From Epiperipatus broadwayi (lineage: Eukaryota > Onychophora > Udeonychophora > Euonychophora > Peripatidae), in assembly GCA_028023455.1 (NCBI GenBank), contig JAQFVV010012477.1, forward strand, positions 1,735,501-1,799,500: a DNA stretch of 64,000 bases, read 5' to 3'. Positions 34,355 to 44,599 of this stretch are shown here, in pieces. Below the pieces are notes generated by a model. That model searched no databases and was not told where the DNA came from. It was given only the letters and a program-made list of their open reading frames with translations. Position 1 is the first letter of the stretch, and each line of letters begins with the position of its first letter. A program made the position numbers and the translations under genes.

Positions 34355-37300
34355 GATGTATATCAACAAATCTAAATAAACCTTTTTATTTTTTTATTCA
34401 ACTTATTTTTCTATTGTAAATATTAAATATTTTGTTATATTACTCTCTCTTATTTTGTCAGTTGATGTCAATTTTACACTTAATTATTAGTTATTTTAAC
34501 AACTTAGTTCTTCAACTGTCAAATATAACAAAATATTGTAATTATCTATTCACAGTCTTAATCTCAATAAGATTCTGTTTACTGCTATTATAAACATATT
34601 AATAAACAAATTATTTTTTTTTATATTTGTGCAGAATGACAAGTAATAAAACAACATGTGATACATGTTTTGGGTTACATTCATACATGATAGCAAACAT
34701 GCATATTTATTTTTCCATATGATACCAACATTATTATAGTTATTTCTGGAAAAACACTCTTTTCATATTTGAGATTTTTAGAGCATATAATTATATTTAA
34801 CATACAATATTTGATTCAAATTTTTTTAAACTTTTCTTGGTAAAATGCAATTCCAAAATTAATACATTCAACATGTTTAATAAAGAAAGTTTAATTAATA
34901 CTTTAACAACATAGTATGCTGAATATGCTTTTAACTAACTAGTAATAGTAATATTCATATTTATGGTTATCCAAGAAAATTCTGAGGATTATAGAAGAAA
35001 CATATCTGCCAGTATTAGCTGACCTGACAGAAATAATGCCAAATGCAAAATTAAAGAAGTCTGCCATATTGCCAGCAACATACACATAATCAAAAAAGAA
35101 AGAATTCTGTACCCCATTCCTAGCATAAATGTGGCTCATTTAAATGAATTTATTTACATCTTATAATCAAAGATTATATAAATTATCATTTTTGCAATTC
35201 TGCTATAAATTTCACAATTTTCTTGGATAACTATAGCTATAAAGATGACTACTAATTAGGTGAAAGCATGCTCAGAAAACTACATTGTTAAAGTATTAAA
35301 CAAGTTTTTCTTTGTATACATTATATGTATTAATTTTTGAATATTTGAGTCATAAGATTCTGAGAGATCACATCATTCTAGAATTTTACAATTGATAACA
35401 TGATACAGGATATCAAATATTAATATATAAGTATCTTGATTGTTACTATCCTTTATACTATATATAACAAATCAAAGGTATAAAATCAATTTTTCAGTAT
35501 TACACAATAAGATTTTGACCAAGATTATGGGAAAGATACCATAAAGTGATGATAAAGAAACATAAGCATTAATTAAAGCTAAGAGTGAGTCCTATTTTCC
35601 TTTCCTTCATATATTATTTCACATTTTATTATTACATTTATTTAAAAAAAAAAGAAAAAGAAACATATGTTAACAACTTCAAAATTTTCACAAAAACAAT
35701 GCCACAAACTCATATTAACATTTTGTAAACACTTTCATCAATAGCAAACAATATCTTTAAAATAATAGTCTTGTTTGTAACACTGCTTTCTAAAGAGTGC
35801 ATACTCACTAATAATATTGAAAGTTCTTTTTATAAAATATATCTCATAATAATAAATAATATCTGCAACTTATTCTAGATGTAAGCATTTATTTTTTTCT
35901 AGAAATATGACAATTCTAGATCGTTTCAATCATTTGTAGAGATTATGGTCTGATAAGTATTACAATTTAATGCCTCATTTAAAATTTTAAATGTTTTATA
36001 GTAATAAAAAATATAGTATTTAAATAGTTAAAAAATATATGTTGATCAATTTTAAAAATATATGAAATCTATCTATTTACGTGAATGCATTTGTGATCAA
36101 ATATCACTTTGTATTTATATTGTCTTGAATTTGATTATTATTCATCCTAACAATATTACATTTAATATTTAGAAATATACTTCCATTAATATATAAACAT
36201 ATAAAATACTGAAAATTACAGTGTAGATCAAATTAAAATAAGTAAATACATTAAAAATAAATTGTATGTGTAACCATGATTCATTTTTGCCATTTTTATC
36301 TTAGAAACTTTACATATCTATGTGGAAATATGTTGTACAATTTCCATTATTTATCATTAAATGTTGAATGCCTAAAAAATTTTAAGCTTCTTTAAACATT
36401 TCAAATACAAACAACTGTTAGTAATAACCCACAAATAGATAACACAGACAATTACTTTACTTATCACTTTTATAAAATAAAATCATCTTATTATAGTCAA
36501 AAATCTTTATACAATGTATATTTTAACTTTATAATAGTTTTAAAGTAAAATTAAAGTAATAATAAATTTTGAAGAACAGTAAGAACAGAAAAGTAAAAGA
36601 GACAAATGTATTTTTACTCTCTACTCCAAAATGGCAATTTTAAATAAGATATTCACAAATTTTAAACTATTCCACAATTATTAACAACAGCTAATGATGC
36701 ATATCAATGTATGCTAGTAAAACGATTGTTAGTTCTTTCCAAAGAGCCTGTAGTGTCATCTCATCTTTAACATAGGTTAGATATTGACTACAAACATTTT
36801 AAAGTCTGATTATTTGAATAATGAGTTCTAACATGGAATATAACAATGTATTTCATACTTTTTTAGAAAATCCAGACCAAACTACATACTAAAATTAAAT
36901 TTTGTTTCAATTTGGAGAAAAAGTACTATCTAATATACAATGTCTATAATAGCAATATGATAGATTTACACAATCCCATATTCAAATGGTGTGTGCATGA
37001 TGATATGGGGAGCTGGAGAATGATACACATCTGGGCACTTTAATAACAGTTGGAAATATAGAAGATATGCAAATAGTTATCAAAACTATCCAATCAGATC
37101 ATTGTATATCAAGCATACTGATTAAAAAAGTCAATAGAGTCCAAAAACTATTTTTTATATATTTGAAAATGTAAAATGAGGTGTGTGTGTGTGTGCGTTA
37201 TGTGCATTAGTTCATGAGAATTGAACAAAAGGAAGTCGGAATGGAGCACTGCAGAGTCATGAAATCAAACATTTGTACTGCTAATTTTGTCAACATCACA

Positions 37301-38224
37301 ATAGGTGATGATACATGGTTTACATAATCTAAGCCATTAATCTAGTGGCAGAGTATGGAATGGATATTTCAAAAAGGAGGAAAATCAAAACAATTGTGAA
37401 TAATAAAAAAAAGAAAACAAATTGCACTATTGTTCACTGCTTTTTAATTCTAAAGTACCATGAGTACATTCTTGAAAATCAGACAGAAAATATTAACTCT
37501 TATATGTGTGTTTTGAATCATTTGTAAGCCACCATTTTGTATGTGTTTCTTGCATAACACGATGAAAGCATTTGGTCATTACTGTGGCATTTCATGTTGC
37601 AACTCTGCATCCAGGCATGTTGATGCTTTTAAATGTTTGTGATAATGAGAAGAACAGTGTATTTTTTCACAATCTGTTATATTTTCACTGACTTATATTG
37701 TAAATAGAAGTACTAAGATGGTCCATAATTTTTCTCAATATTTTAATAATTTGAACTCTTTATTATAAAGCTGATGTTTACTATATTTTTTTAGAACTGT
37801 TATACAGAACAGATTTTTGTGTACTGTAGATATCATATAAATTCAAAATAAAAATTTAAAATAAAACACTGACAATATTTATTTTGCATGACGTCATTTA
37901 CATTTTTAAAATTATTTTGGGAAGATATATAAATAGTGTCTGTCTTAAAAATAAAGTCAAAAGAATATAATTTTCAAAGATTTCTTATTTTTTAAAACAT
38001 TGTGGAAAGCACTGTTTTATTATTATACTTTATTTAATGAGTAAAGTACTGTACATTCATTCTTTTTTTTTTTTGCATATGATATTAAAACATCATTGTT
38101 CTCTATAATTTGAAAAGATATCCAGTTCTTTATGTATAATAAAACTATGTTAATAAAAAAAATATTTTATATTTCCTTAACATTAAAACTATCAATTGTG
38201 TTATTTACAAAACATGTTTTTTTT
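34355..38224. other. Long AT-rich interval without recognised gene
   Basis: Almost 4 kb. A (GT)n tract lies at about 37,180-37,200. The segment 37,190-37,320 is slightly GC-richer but unassigned. Short frames at 34,939-35,139 (minus) and 37,345-37,527 (plus) lack motifs. Confidence 0.5.
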
Positions 38225-38377
38225 TTAAAAAATCAACATTATATATCACATGACTGAATTTTTAAGCTTGTAAATAAAAAATAAAGAGCTCTGCTAATTT
38301 TCTCTAACAAGCTTTATTGATAAATGCCAGCTAAACAAAGCATTTAAAAATCTCTATCTTGAAACAACTCTCTAATT

Positions 38378-38419
38378 GCAGACTAATGGTTTCATGCTTT
38401 GGCACTTCTCAGTGAGGTG
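38378..38419 (-). ncRNA. Degenerate hammerhead in the inverted arm (family 3)
   Basis: In minus orientation the motif reads CCTCA, core CTGAGAA, GTGCCAAAGCAT and GAAA, then a helix III with AGTC. G8 of the core is A and the 3' helix I strand is damaged, so cleavage is not expected. Confidence 0.65.
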
Positions 38420-38522
38420 CTAGGATAGTTTTAGACAGTAGATCTAAAAATACCAAGCCAAAGCCATAATTTATCTAAAAGTTAACTATTAGGTAGATCT
38501 AGTGTCTGAAACTACCCTAGTG

Positions 38523-38564
38523 CCTCACTGAGGAGTGCCAAAGCATGACACCATTGGTCTGAGG
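38523..38564 (+). ncRNA. Degenerate hammerhead in first direct repeat (family 3)
   Basis: Helix I cctca/tgagg, core ctgagga and stem II gtgc-caaa-gcat are intact, but the GAAA is gaca (38,547-38,550). Loss of A14 should abolish activity. Confidence 0.7.
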
Positions 38565-38946
38565 TTAGAAGGTTGTTTCAAGATAGAGATTTTTAAATGT
38601 TTGTTTAGCTGGCATTTATCAATAAAGTTTGTTAGAGAAAATTAGCAGAGCTCTTTATTTTTTATTTACAAGGTTAAAAATTGAGACATGTGATATATGA
38701 CTTTGACTTTTTGTTGACTATTTATAGACTTTTCATTAAAGTCTTAAGCAATGTTATATTGCTAAGGCTATTAATATATGGTTTGTCTGAAGATCTCTCA
38801 GACTCATATAGCTATTTAAGTTAGATAACTAGGTTTGAAGACATTTATGTGTCTAAAAATTTCAGATTTTCTATTTAATAGTTAACTTTTAGCTGATTGC
38901 TGGCTTTGGCTAGGTATTTTTAGCTCGTGTCTGAAACTATCCTAGC

Positions 38947-38990
38947 ACCTCACTGAGGAGTGTCAAAGCATGAAACTATTGGTCTGAGGT
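38947..38990 (+). ncRNA. Type I hammerhead ribozyme, full consensus (family 3)
   Basis: Helix I accuca (38,947-38,952) pairs fully with ugaggu (38,985-38,990). The core is cugagga (38,953-38,959), which satisfies CUGANGA with G at the variable position 7. Stem II is gugu-caaa-gcau (38,960-38,971, two G-U pairs), with gaaa at 38,972-38,975. Helix III is a-c-u/g-g-u with loop auu, and C17 is at 38,984. Cleavage is predicted after 38,984. Beyond helix I, ucc (38,940-38,942) can pair with gga (38,994-38,996) across an internal loop, giving the extended helix I typical of natural hammerheads. Confidence 0.83.
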
Positions 38991-39088
38991 TAAGGAGTTG
39001 TTTCAGGATAGAGATTTTTAAATGTTTTGTTTAGCTAGCATTTATCAATAAAGCTTGTTAGAGAAAATTAGCAGAACTCTTTATTTTT

Positions 39089-39671
39089 TGTTTTTTTTTT
39101 CCTTTAAAAAACATCCTCATTATTATTAATAATTCTCTTTACAGATATAGTTCCAAATAATCTTTCATATATAAAAAAATCAATAAAATTGTGCCCCTTC
39201 TTTTTTTAAAAAAAACCTTATTATTTTCCAGTATACACATTTCCAACATTTCTACTACTTCTTTATAGTCATTACCATGGATCTACAAATATATACACAT
39301 TTATTATTATTATTATTATTATAAGTGTATTATTTTTCATTTCTTTCCACTTGTTATCCTACTTTACATTGATTATATATATATAAATAAAATACTATAT
39401 TCTCTTTACATAAACACTTTTCAATGCCATTTAATAATTAGGAATTTATTTCTCCATGCTTACAGTTTCTACTGTTGCGCAGTTTATTTATAATGCTTAT
39501 ATTCTTTACAAGTTGGTATACATAGTATACTGTTTATTTATATATGGTACAAATATATTGGCATTTGGTAAAAGCTAAAAGAAAAAGTAAATTTCACGAT
39601 GTTATTAAAAGACACAATTACATTTTTTTTTTTTTAGTTTGTGTAATTTTTTTTTTCTAAAACGTACAATG
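39089..39671. other. AT-rich sequence with (TTA)n
   Basis: No gene recognised. A (tta)8 microsatellite lies at about 39,301-39,322. Confidence 0.6.
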
Positions 39672-39685
39672 AAAGTTATATTTTT
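39672..39685. repeat. Target-site duplication, left copy (LINE)
   Basis: aaagttatattttt, repeated at 41,242-41,255 directly after the LINE A-tail. Confidence 0.9.
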
Positions 39686-41137
39686 GATGGACGAATATCT
39701 GAGGGCATCAGACCTCATCTGTCGATCCCACAAGGATCACCATTGGCCACTCTCTGTTTTATCTCCTACATTAACCCCCTCCTAACAGAAATCGAACGCA
39801 GCATGCCCGGCATATACATCCCTGCATTAAAGCATCAGGTACATCACATTTCCTATGTTGATGATATATCAATCTTCCTGCCAGAACAAAAGTTTTTTCT
39901 ACCTCTCATGGAAATTATCAACAAACACGTCAAAAAATTAAATCTGAAAATCAACTATGACAAATCCTCAATGTGGAAGATCACAACAGGATCAGTAATA
40001 CCTTCTATCTTCACATCCCAACCTCAAAAATTTCTGGGGTTTCCCATATCAAAGTCAAAGTTAGCCATGACTAAAGAAATAACAAACTCAATACTAGAAA
40101 AAACTCGCAAAATTGTAACTTCACTCTCCAGAGTCACCTTATCACTGCCTGGGAAAACATCCCTATTGAACATGTTAATTTTTCCCAGGTTAAACTATTT
40201 TCTACCAGTAATTAGGCCTACTAAGATGTTTGAAACTGCAGTGAACTCATTATGCTCCAGGCTTCTATGGAAAGGCAAAGTAGTTGCCATAAGTATATTC
40301 AAAATGCATATGCCAAAGGACATGAATGGGTTAGGCCTCCATTCTGTATCCACGCTTTTCCTTCAGAAAGCGATGTGCGTGATAAGATCCACATATCACA
40401 GATATCTGGAACAAGAACCATTTATTCCAGTAAATCCAATGGATACCCCACCACCATTTTGTAGCAAGTGGCTGACAGAGCTATGGAAACACATCACTAA
40501 TATGATAACATTAACCAAACCTATTTTAGAGGGAAAGAAAACATATTGGCAGATGTATAAATTAAGATACCCAAACCTCACTGCCTCTCAACAATCGTTA
40601 GGGCTAAATAACAAGTCACTGATACGTAAATCAAAGAACTGGTACATCGAGTCCAAATACATAGATTTTCTGATAAAATTAAATCTAGACTCCCTTCCTA
40701 CAAATCACTTCTTGGTCACAAGAAGAGGATTCTCCAAGCTCAATATGCTATGTCATCTGTGCTCAACTGCAGACGAAACTATCACTCATCTTTTGTATTT
40801 CTGTCCTTATTTAAGCTCACTTAGATCCTACATATGCCAACAAGTGTCCTTTGATCACAGACACTCCCTCTGTATCGAAAATGCTATCAAGACAGGAGTT
40901 TTTTCCACCATCAGAACATCCATATTCCTTATATTTGCGCTCTGGCTCACCAGGTGTGAGCACATCTTCCGGTGCTCAGACAATAATGTTAAAGGCACCT
41001 ATATCAAAATTTTAACAAACTTTCGTGACAGAGATCGACTTCTGGCACCCAATAGATTACACACTGAATCCTGGGCTGGTATCAACCTGTCCTATGAAAA
41101 TGAAATACCCCTCAGCTTCACCTGTATAAAGAGATAA
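39686..41137 (+). CDS. Partial LINE reverse transcriptase and C-terminal domain (5' truncated)
   Basis: The frame is open without a stop from the insertion edge to TAA at 41,135-41,137, 483 codons. It starts within RT motif B (IPQGSPLA) and includes the catalytic YVDD (HHISYVDDISIFLP). It continues through the KFLGFPISKSKL and LSLPGKTSLLNMLIFPRLNYF thumb-like block typical of L1/Tx1 elements, LLWKGK and GLGLHSV. It ends with a Cys/His motif CHLCSTADETITHLLYFCP. The endonuclease and N-terminal RT motifs are missing, so it cannot encode a working protein. There is no genuine start codon of its own. Placement in L1/Tx1 rather than another LINE clade is my judgement from these motifs. Confidence 0.88.
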   Translation, partial: DGRISEGIRPHLSIPQGSPLATLCFISYINPLLTEIERSMPGIYIPALKHQVHHISYVDDISIFLPEQKFFLPLMEIINKHVKKLNLKINYDKSSMWKITTGSVIPSIFTSQPQKFLGFPISKSKLAMTKEITNSILEKTRKIVTSLSRVTLSLPGKTSLLNMLIFPRLNYFLPVIRPTKMFETAVNSLCSRLLWKGKVVAISIFKMHMPKDMNGLGLHSVSTLFLQKAMCVIRSTYHRYLEQEPFIPVNPMDTPPPFCSKWLTELWKHITNMITLTKPILEGKKTYWQMYKLRYPNLTASQQSLGLNNKSLIRKSKNWYIESKYIDFLIKLNLDSLPTNHFLVTRRGFSKLNMLCHLCSTADETITHLLYFCPYLSSLRSYICQQVSFDHRHSLCIENAIKTGVFSTIRTSIFLIFALWLTRCEHIFRCSDNNVKGTYIKILTNFRDRDRLLAPNRLHTESWAGINLSYENEIPLSFTCIKR

Positions 41138-41241
41138 TAATGTCTAGCATCAGTATTTAAGTCAAAACTCAAGTTTATATAGACTCTTTTATTCATGTAT
41201 TTTTTTTAGCTAATAAAACTTTTTTAAAAAAAAAAAAAAAA
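39686..41241 (+). mobile_element. Tx1/L1-type LINE, young 5'-truncated insertion
   Basis: A perfect 14-bp TSD brackets a 1.56-kb segment that begins in the middle of the RT domain and ends with aataaaactttttt and an A-tail of about 19 bases (41,226-41,244). Homology to RT starts exactly at the TSD edge (DGRISEGIRPHLSIPQGSP). This is the signature of target-primed reverse transcription with 5' truncation. Higher G+C than its surroundings and an undamaged frame indicate a recent insertion. Confidence 0.92.
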
Positions 41242-41255
41242 AAAGTTATATTTTT
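41242..41255. repeat. Target-site duplication, right copy (LINE)
   Basis: Perfect repeat of 39,672-39,685, following the A-tail. Confidence 0.9.
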
Positions 41256-42559
41256 CGGTCATATTTTTTTTATGTAATTAAAAATAAAAGGTAAAATTGG
41301 AAAGAATAAAAGACATGCAGATTATTAATCCAGATAAATTAAAGGAAAGAGAATTCCACATGCAGATTACAATCAGTAAAACCTTTTTGGAAGCTAATTA
41401 TAAAGAAGGTGGAATTTTGTTTTTAAAAAAGAGTTTGTAACTTAAATTTAAAAAAGAATGTACAAAATTATTATCTTGTATGTTGATAAAAGGACAAAAG
41501 AAAGCAAATGCACAAAGAAGTCTAAAAATGGATCATGACTATAAAAAGTCAGAAAAACTTAAAACTGGGTTTTTGTCTTTTCCTTAACTAGCAGCTTCCA
41601 TTAGGTCCAGGATAGAGAAAATATCCTACACTATTCATATGCTGAGGTGAATCGTCATGCGGAATGGATTCAGATACCTTTCTTCATAAAGGTCATTCAG
41701 AAAAACCGTCGAGTCTAGTCTTTAGGACAGCCCAAAAAACAAGATAAAACCAATGGCCATGAGCTCATTCTACCCCATGAAAAACAATGCATGGTAATCA
41801 ATCATCTACAGAAATTTGCTAAACTTACCAGTAAGCTAAGATTAACTATTTCTGATTGTGACTAAATTAAGCATTTGCAAACCATTCTCTAATAAGCTTA
41901 TACTATAATCCTGATAGAGATATTAAATTTTATTATTCAAGAGACTTTTGTTTACCTAAAAAATCTAAATGTAATAAGAACTTTTAATTAATTGATTCAG
42001 TCTGGATTAGTATGTGTGTAGTCTTTCCAATTAATTAGTAATGTGTTTTTAATATTTTAATTTGTTAGAATAAAAATATTTCTAATATCAACTATTCACT
42101 GCGCATTATTAATGATAGTTATTAAATTTATTATTGTTAGTTTATTAGGATTTGAGTGTATAATTTACCTTTGTCAATATTTGATGATTAAACCCTGGGA
42201 ATAATATGCTCTAAAAAAAATCAAGTTACGGGATATCATAGCCCCATTCTTTTAGTTACTTGCATCAAAATTATGAGGTACGAGGAAGTTAGAAGTCTAT
42301 TGACTATGGCACCCTCTTATAAATTAAAACTAATTTCATTAGCAATTCCTGTTGTAATAATTAGTAGGCCAGTTAATCAGGAAATATAGCTATGTTTTTA
42401 AAAATATGAATGAAATATTTATATTTTCTGTCTTCATAGCTTGATTAACTTTCACTTCATAGTGTGTAAAAAAAGGCCTACTAGAATCTACCAAAATGTG
42501 AAAAACATTACAATAGATAAGTATTAATTGTATGTTTATATATAATTGAATATTGTAAA
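41256..42559. other. Unassigned AT-rich sequence
   Basis: The part 41,580-41,800 is GC-richer (agcagcttccattaggtcc and following) but has no open frame or recognisable motif. The rest is AT-rich filler. Confidence 0.5.
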
Positions 42560-43268
42560 GTGAAGATGACTGCTCAGCCGATTCTTATGCTAAAAAATTT
42601 GTTCGATATGTTTTGAAGAGGTTTTTAAAAGTTCTGTACGATGGTGACCTCTTCCGACTTATTTTACAAGTAAAAAATAAAAAAAAAACGCATTTAAACC
42701 TAAACAAAGAAAGAACATTATTTGTGATTGGTTCTTAGCAAGCTCTCAGCCGAAAAAGACATTCTGATTGGCTGGAAAGAACAAAGAAACTGCCTGATCA
42801 AAGAAAATAAAGAAAAACGCTGAGATTTTCATTTCAAATCCAATTTTAAGTATTATAAAATTATATTTATGGAAATTAAAAATTATTCTCAGAGAGAATA
42901 ATAAAAAAACAAAATTATTTTCGAAAAATATCGAAGATTTTAGTAAAAATATTGAAGATGTAGTAAAAAGAAATATTTACTTTTCTATAACGTAAAAGTC
43001 GATCTTTTTGTTTATATTATAGCTTTTATGTTGCCGAAATTGAATATTTTAGAATAAATAAATAGCAATTTATTTTTGAAAGAACTTTCGTTCTCTTCAT
43101 AACCTGAAAAATTAATAATATACTTTTTATAAACGTATCTGAGTTGAATTTAATATTATAGGCGAATATGTTTTAACAATAGGCTTTGTCTTCAGTTTGT
43201 GAGTTGGCCAATTAAAAGATTTGATTTTTACCTCATACAACCAATAATATAATTAGCGGTTAAAAGGT
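42560..43268 (+). mobile_element. piggyBac-like MITE, copy 1
   Basis: About 700 bp closely similar to 58,400-59,109 and to the reverse complement of 49,407-50,165. The right end reads gcggttaaaagg followed by ttaa (43,269-43,272), the piggyBac-type TTAA target. The left end is diverged and its TTAA was not found. It contains CCAAT-like gattggctgg and gttggccaatt boxes and no coding capacity. Confidence 0.75.
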
Positions 43269-43272
43269 TAAA

Positions 43273-44344
43273 TCATATTGAAAAGTATTTATGTAAAGTA
43301 TATATGGTATTTTATTTATATATAATTTTTAACTCATAATACAATATTGTTTTCTTAACATCTAAATATATATATATTCATTATAAACATTTTAGTATTA
43401 TCATTACTTAACTGCTATTCTTTATTATTTTAAACCATTTTTTTATTAAATCTTATAAAAAAGTATAAATATTACTCTTTATATAATTACCTTTAATTAA
43501 TACCATTATTTAACAAATTGTTCTATTTAAAACAGTTTTTCTAATATATAAACTTTCTTTCATCATTATTTCTTTGAATAATTTAAAGATTTTTGATATG
43601 TTTATATCAACATTTTTCCATTTAATTTTCTTACTACATATGTACATATTACTTTTTTAGTATTTAAGTGTTGCTTCTATCTGGTTTTTAGTTTATTTTT
43701 TGTTGTCTAATATATGTTACATTATTATTATCTTTCATACAGTCAAACCTCTAATTATATAAATTCAATTCATATTCCCAACATCTTCATTTTTGTTGTT
43801 TTGACCAAATTACCAAGGTTGTTTTCTCTTTGTATAATGGTTTAATAATTAATTTGCTTCCCTTTTTAAATTTTTTGTTAACATGTTTTATTATCTTTTT
43901 ATTTCAAACAAAGTGTTTTCAGATAAATTGAAACTACTATATATTATATTATGAATATCCTTCTTTTTATTTAAACTTCATTTTATTTTTGTTTTTTATC
44001 TTTTACCAAACAATTTATTAATCATTTTTATAAAATAATTATTTTTCAATGGTTCACCTTTATATTATTAATTTCTTTTTCAAATAATTTTCCTCAGAAC
44101 ATAAATTACTTACTCTAATTATTCTATTATTAATAATGTTTATTTTATATACATAGTCTATAGAAATTTCTAACTACTTAGTGATCAATGGAATACACTT
44201 TTTCTATATATACTTTTTTCAATATTTATTCTGTACTCTTTATCTTTTTAATTTTAATATCAATGTAATTATTCTAATTTTTTTTTTTTTGTTTTCATTG
44301 TAAATAGAATTTTTCATCCATTGAATTAATATATTTTTAAAAAG
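43273..44344. other. AT-rich sequence, possible 3' remainder of a PLE
   Basis: It lies downstream (minus orientation) of the YVDDNF box of the second PLE relic. I could not make out a GIY-YIG motif, so the boundary is unknown. Confidence 0.3.
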
Positions 44345-44599
44345 GCAAAAAATTGTCATCAACATATATTACAGGGGATAATGATTTGTGTTAGGCTAAT
44401 AATCCACTTAAAGTATTATGCAAACTTAGGTCTTCACAATGTTTATAGTAAATTTTGTTATATACAAATGCAACATCTTTGCAGCAAATATTTAAAATTT
44501 CATATAATTGATTTATTTCTATCCTAAGACCCTTATTTTTATCTTTAATATACATTTCTATAGCTATATAAAATGTTTTACATGGATTAATATTTGTAT
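44345..44599 (-). pseudogene. Penelope-like RT relic 2, 3' fragment
   Basis: Minus-strand frame: NPCKTFYIAIEMYIKDKNKG, LYEILNICCKDVAFVYNKIY, YKHCEDLSLHNTLSGLLA, then a stop and, still in frame, VIYVDDNF at about 44,348-44,365. This matches the PLE RT stretch from the YTNI block through the F.FN.KIY block to YVDDIF. Only about 11 codons separate GLLA and YVDD, fewer than usual, so an internal deletion is likely. The 5' half lies at 46,466-47,600, beyond an RTE LINE that inserted into this gene. Confidence 0.78.

Larger units (their letters stand above)
38225..39088 (+). mobile_element. Hammerhead repeat family 3 with large 5' inversion
   Basis: A ~165-bp block at 38,502-38,675 recurs directly at 38,927-39,088, giving a 425-bp monomer. 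The left part (38,225-38,486) is an inverted copy of the same block plus flanks, meeting the direct part at a central gttaac. Each repeat contains a hammerhead motif, only one of which (38,947-38,990) looks intact. Each repeat ends with ctctttatttttt. Flanking T/A-rich tracts (tgttttttttttaaaaaa on the left, the same with cctt inserted on the right) may be an imperfect TSD. It is unrelated in sequence to families 1 and 2. Confidence 0.8.

Noticed and set aside
40252-40581. Open frames on both strands within the LINE
   Set aside because: They overlap the genuine LINE frame in other phases and have no motifs.
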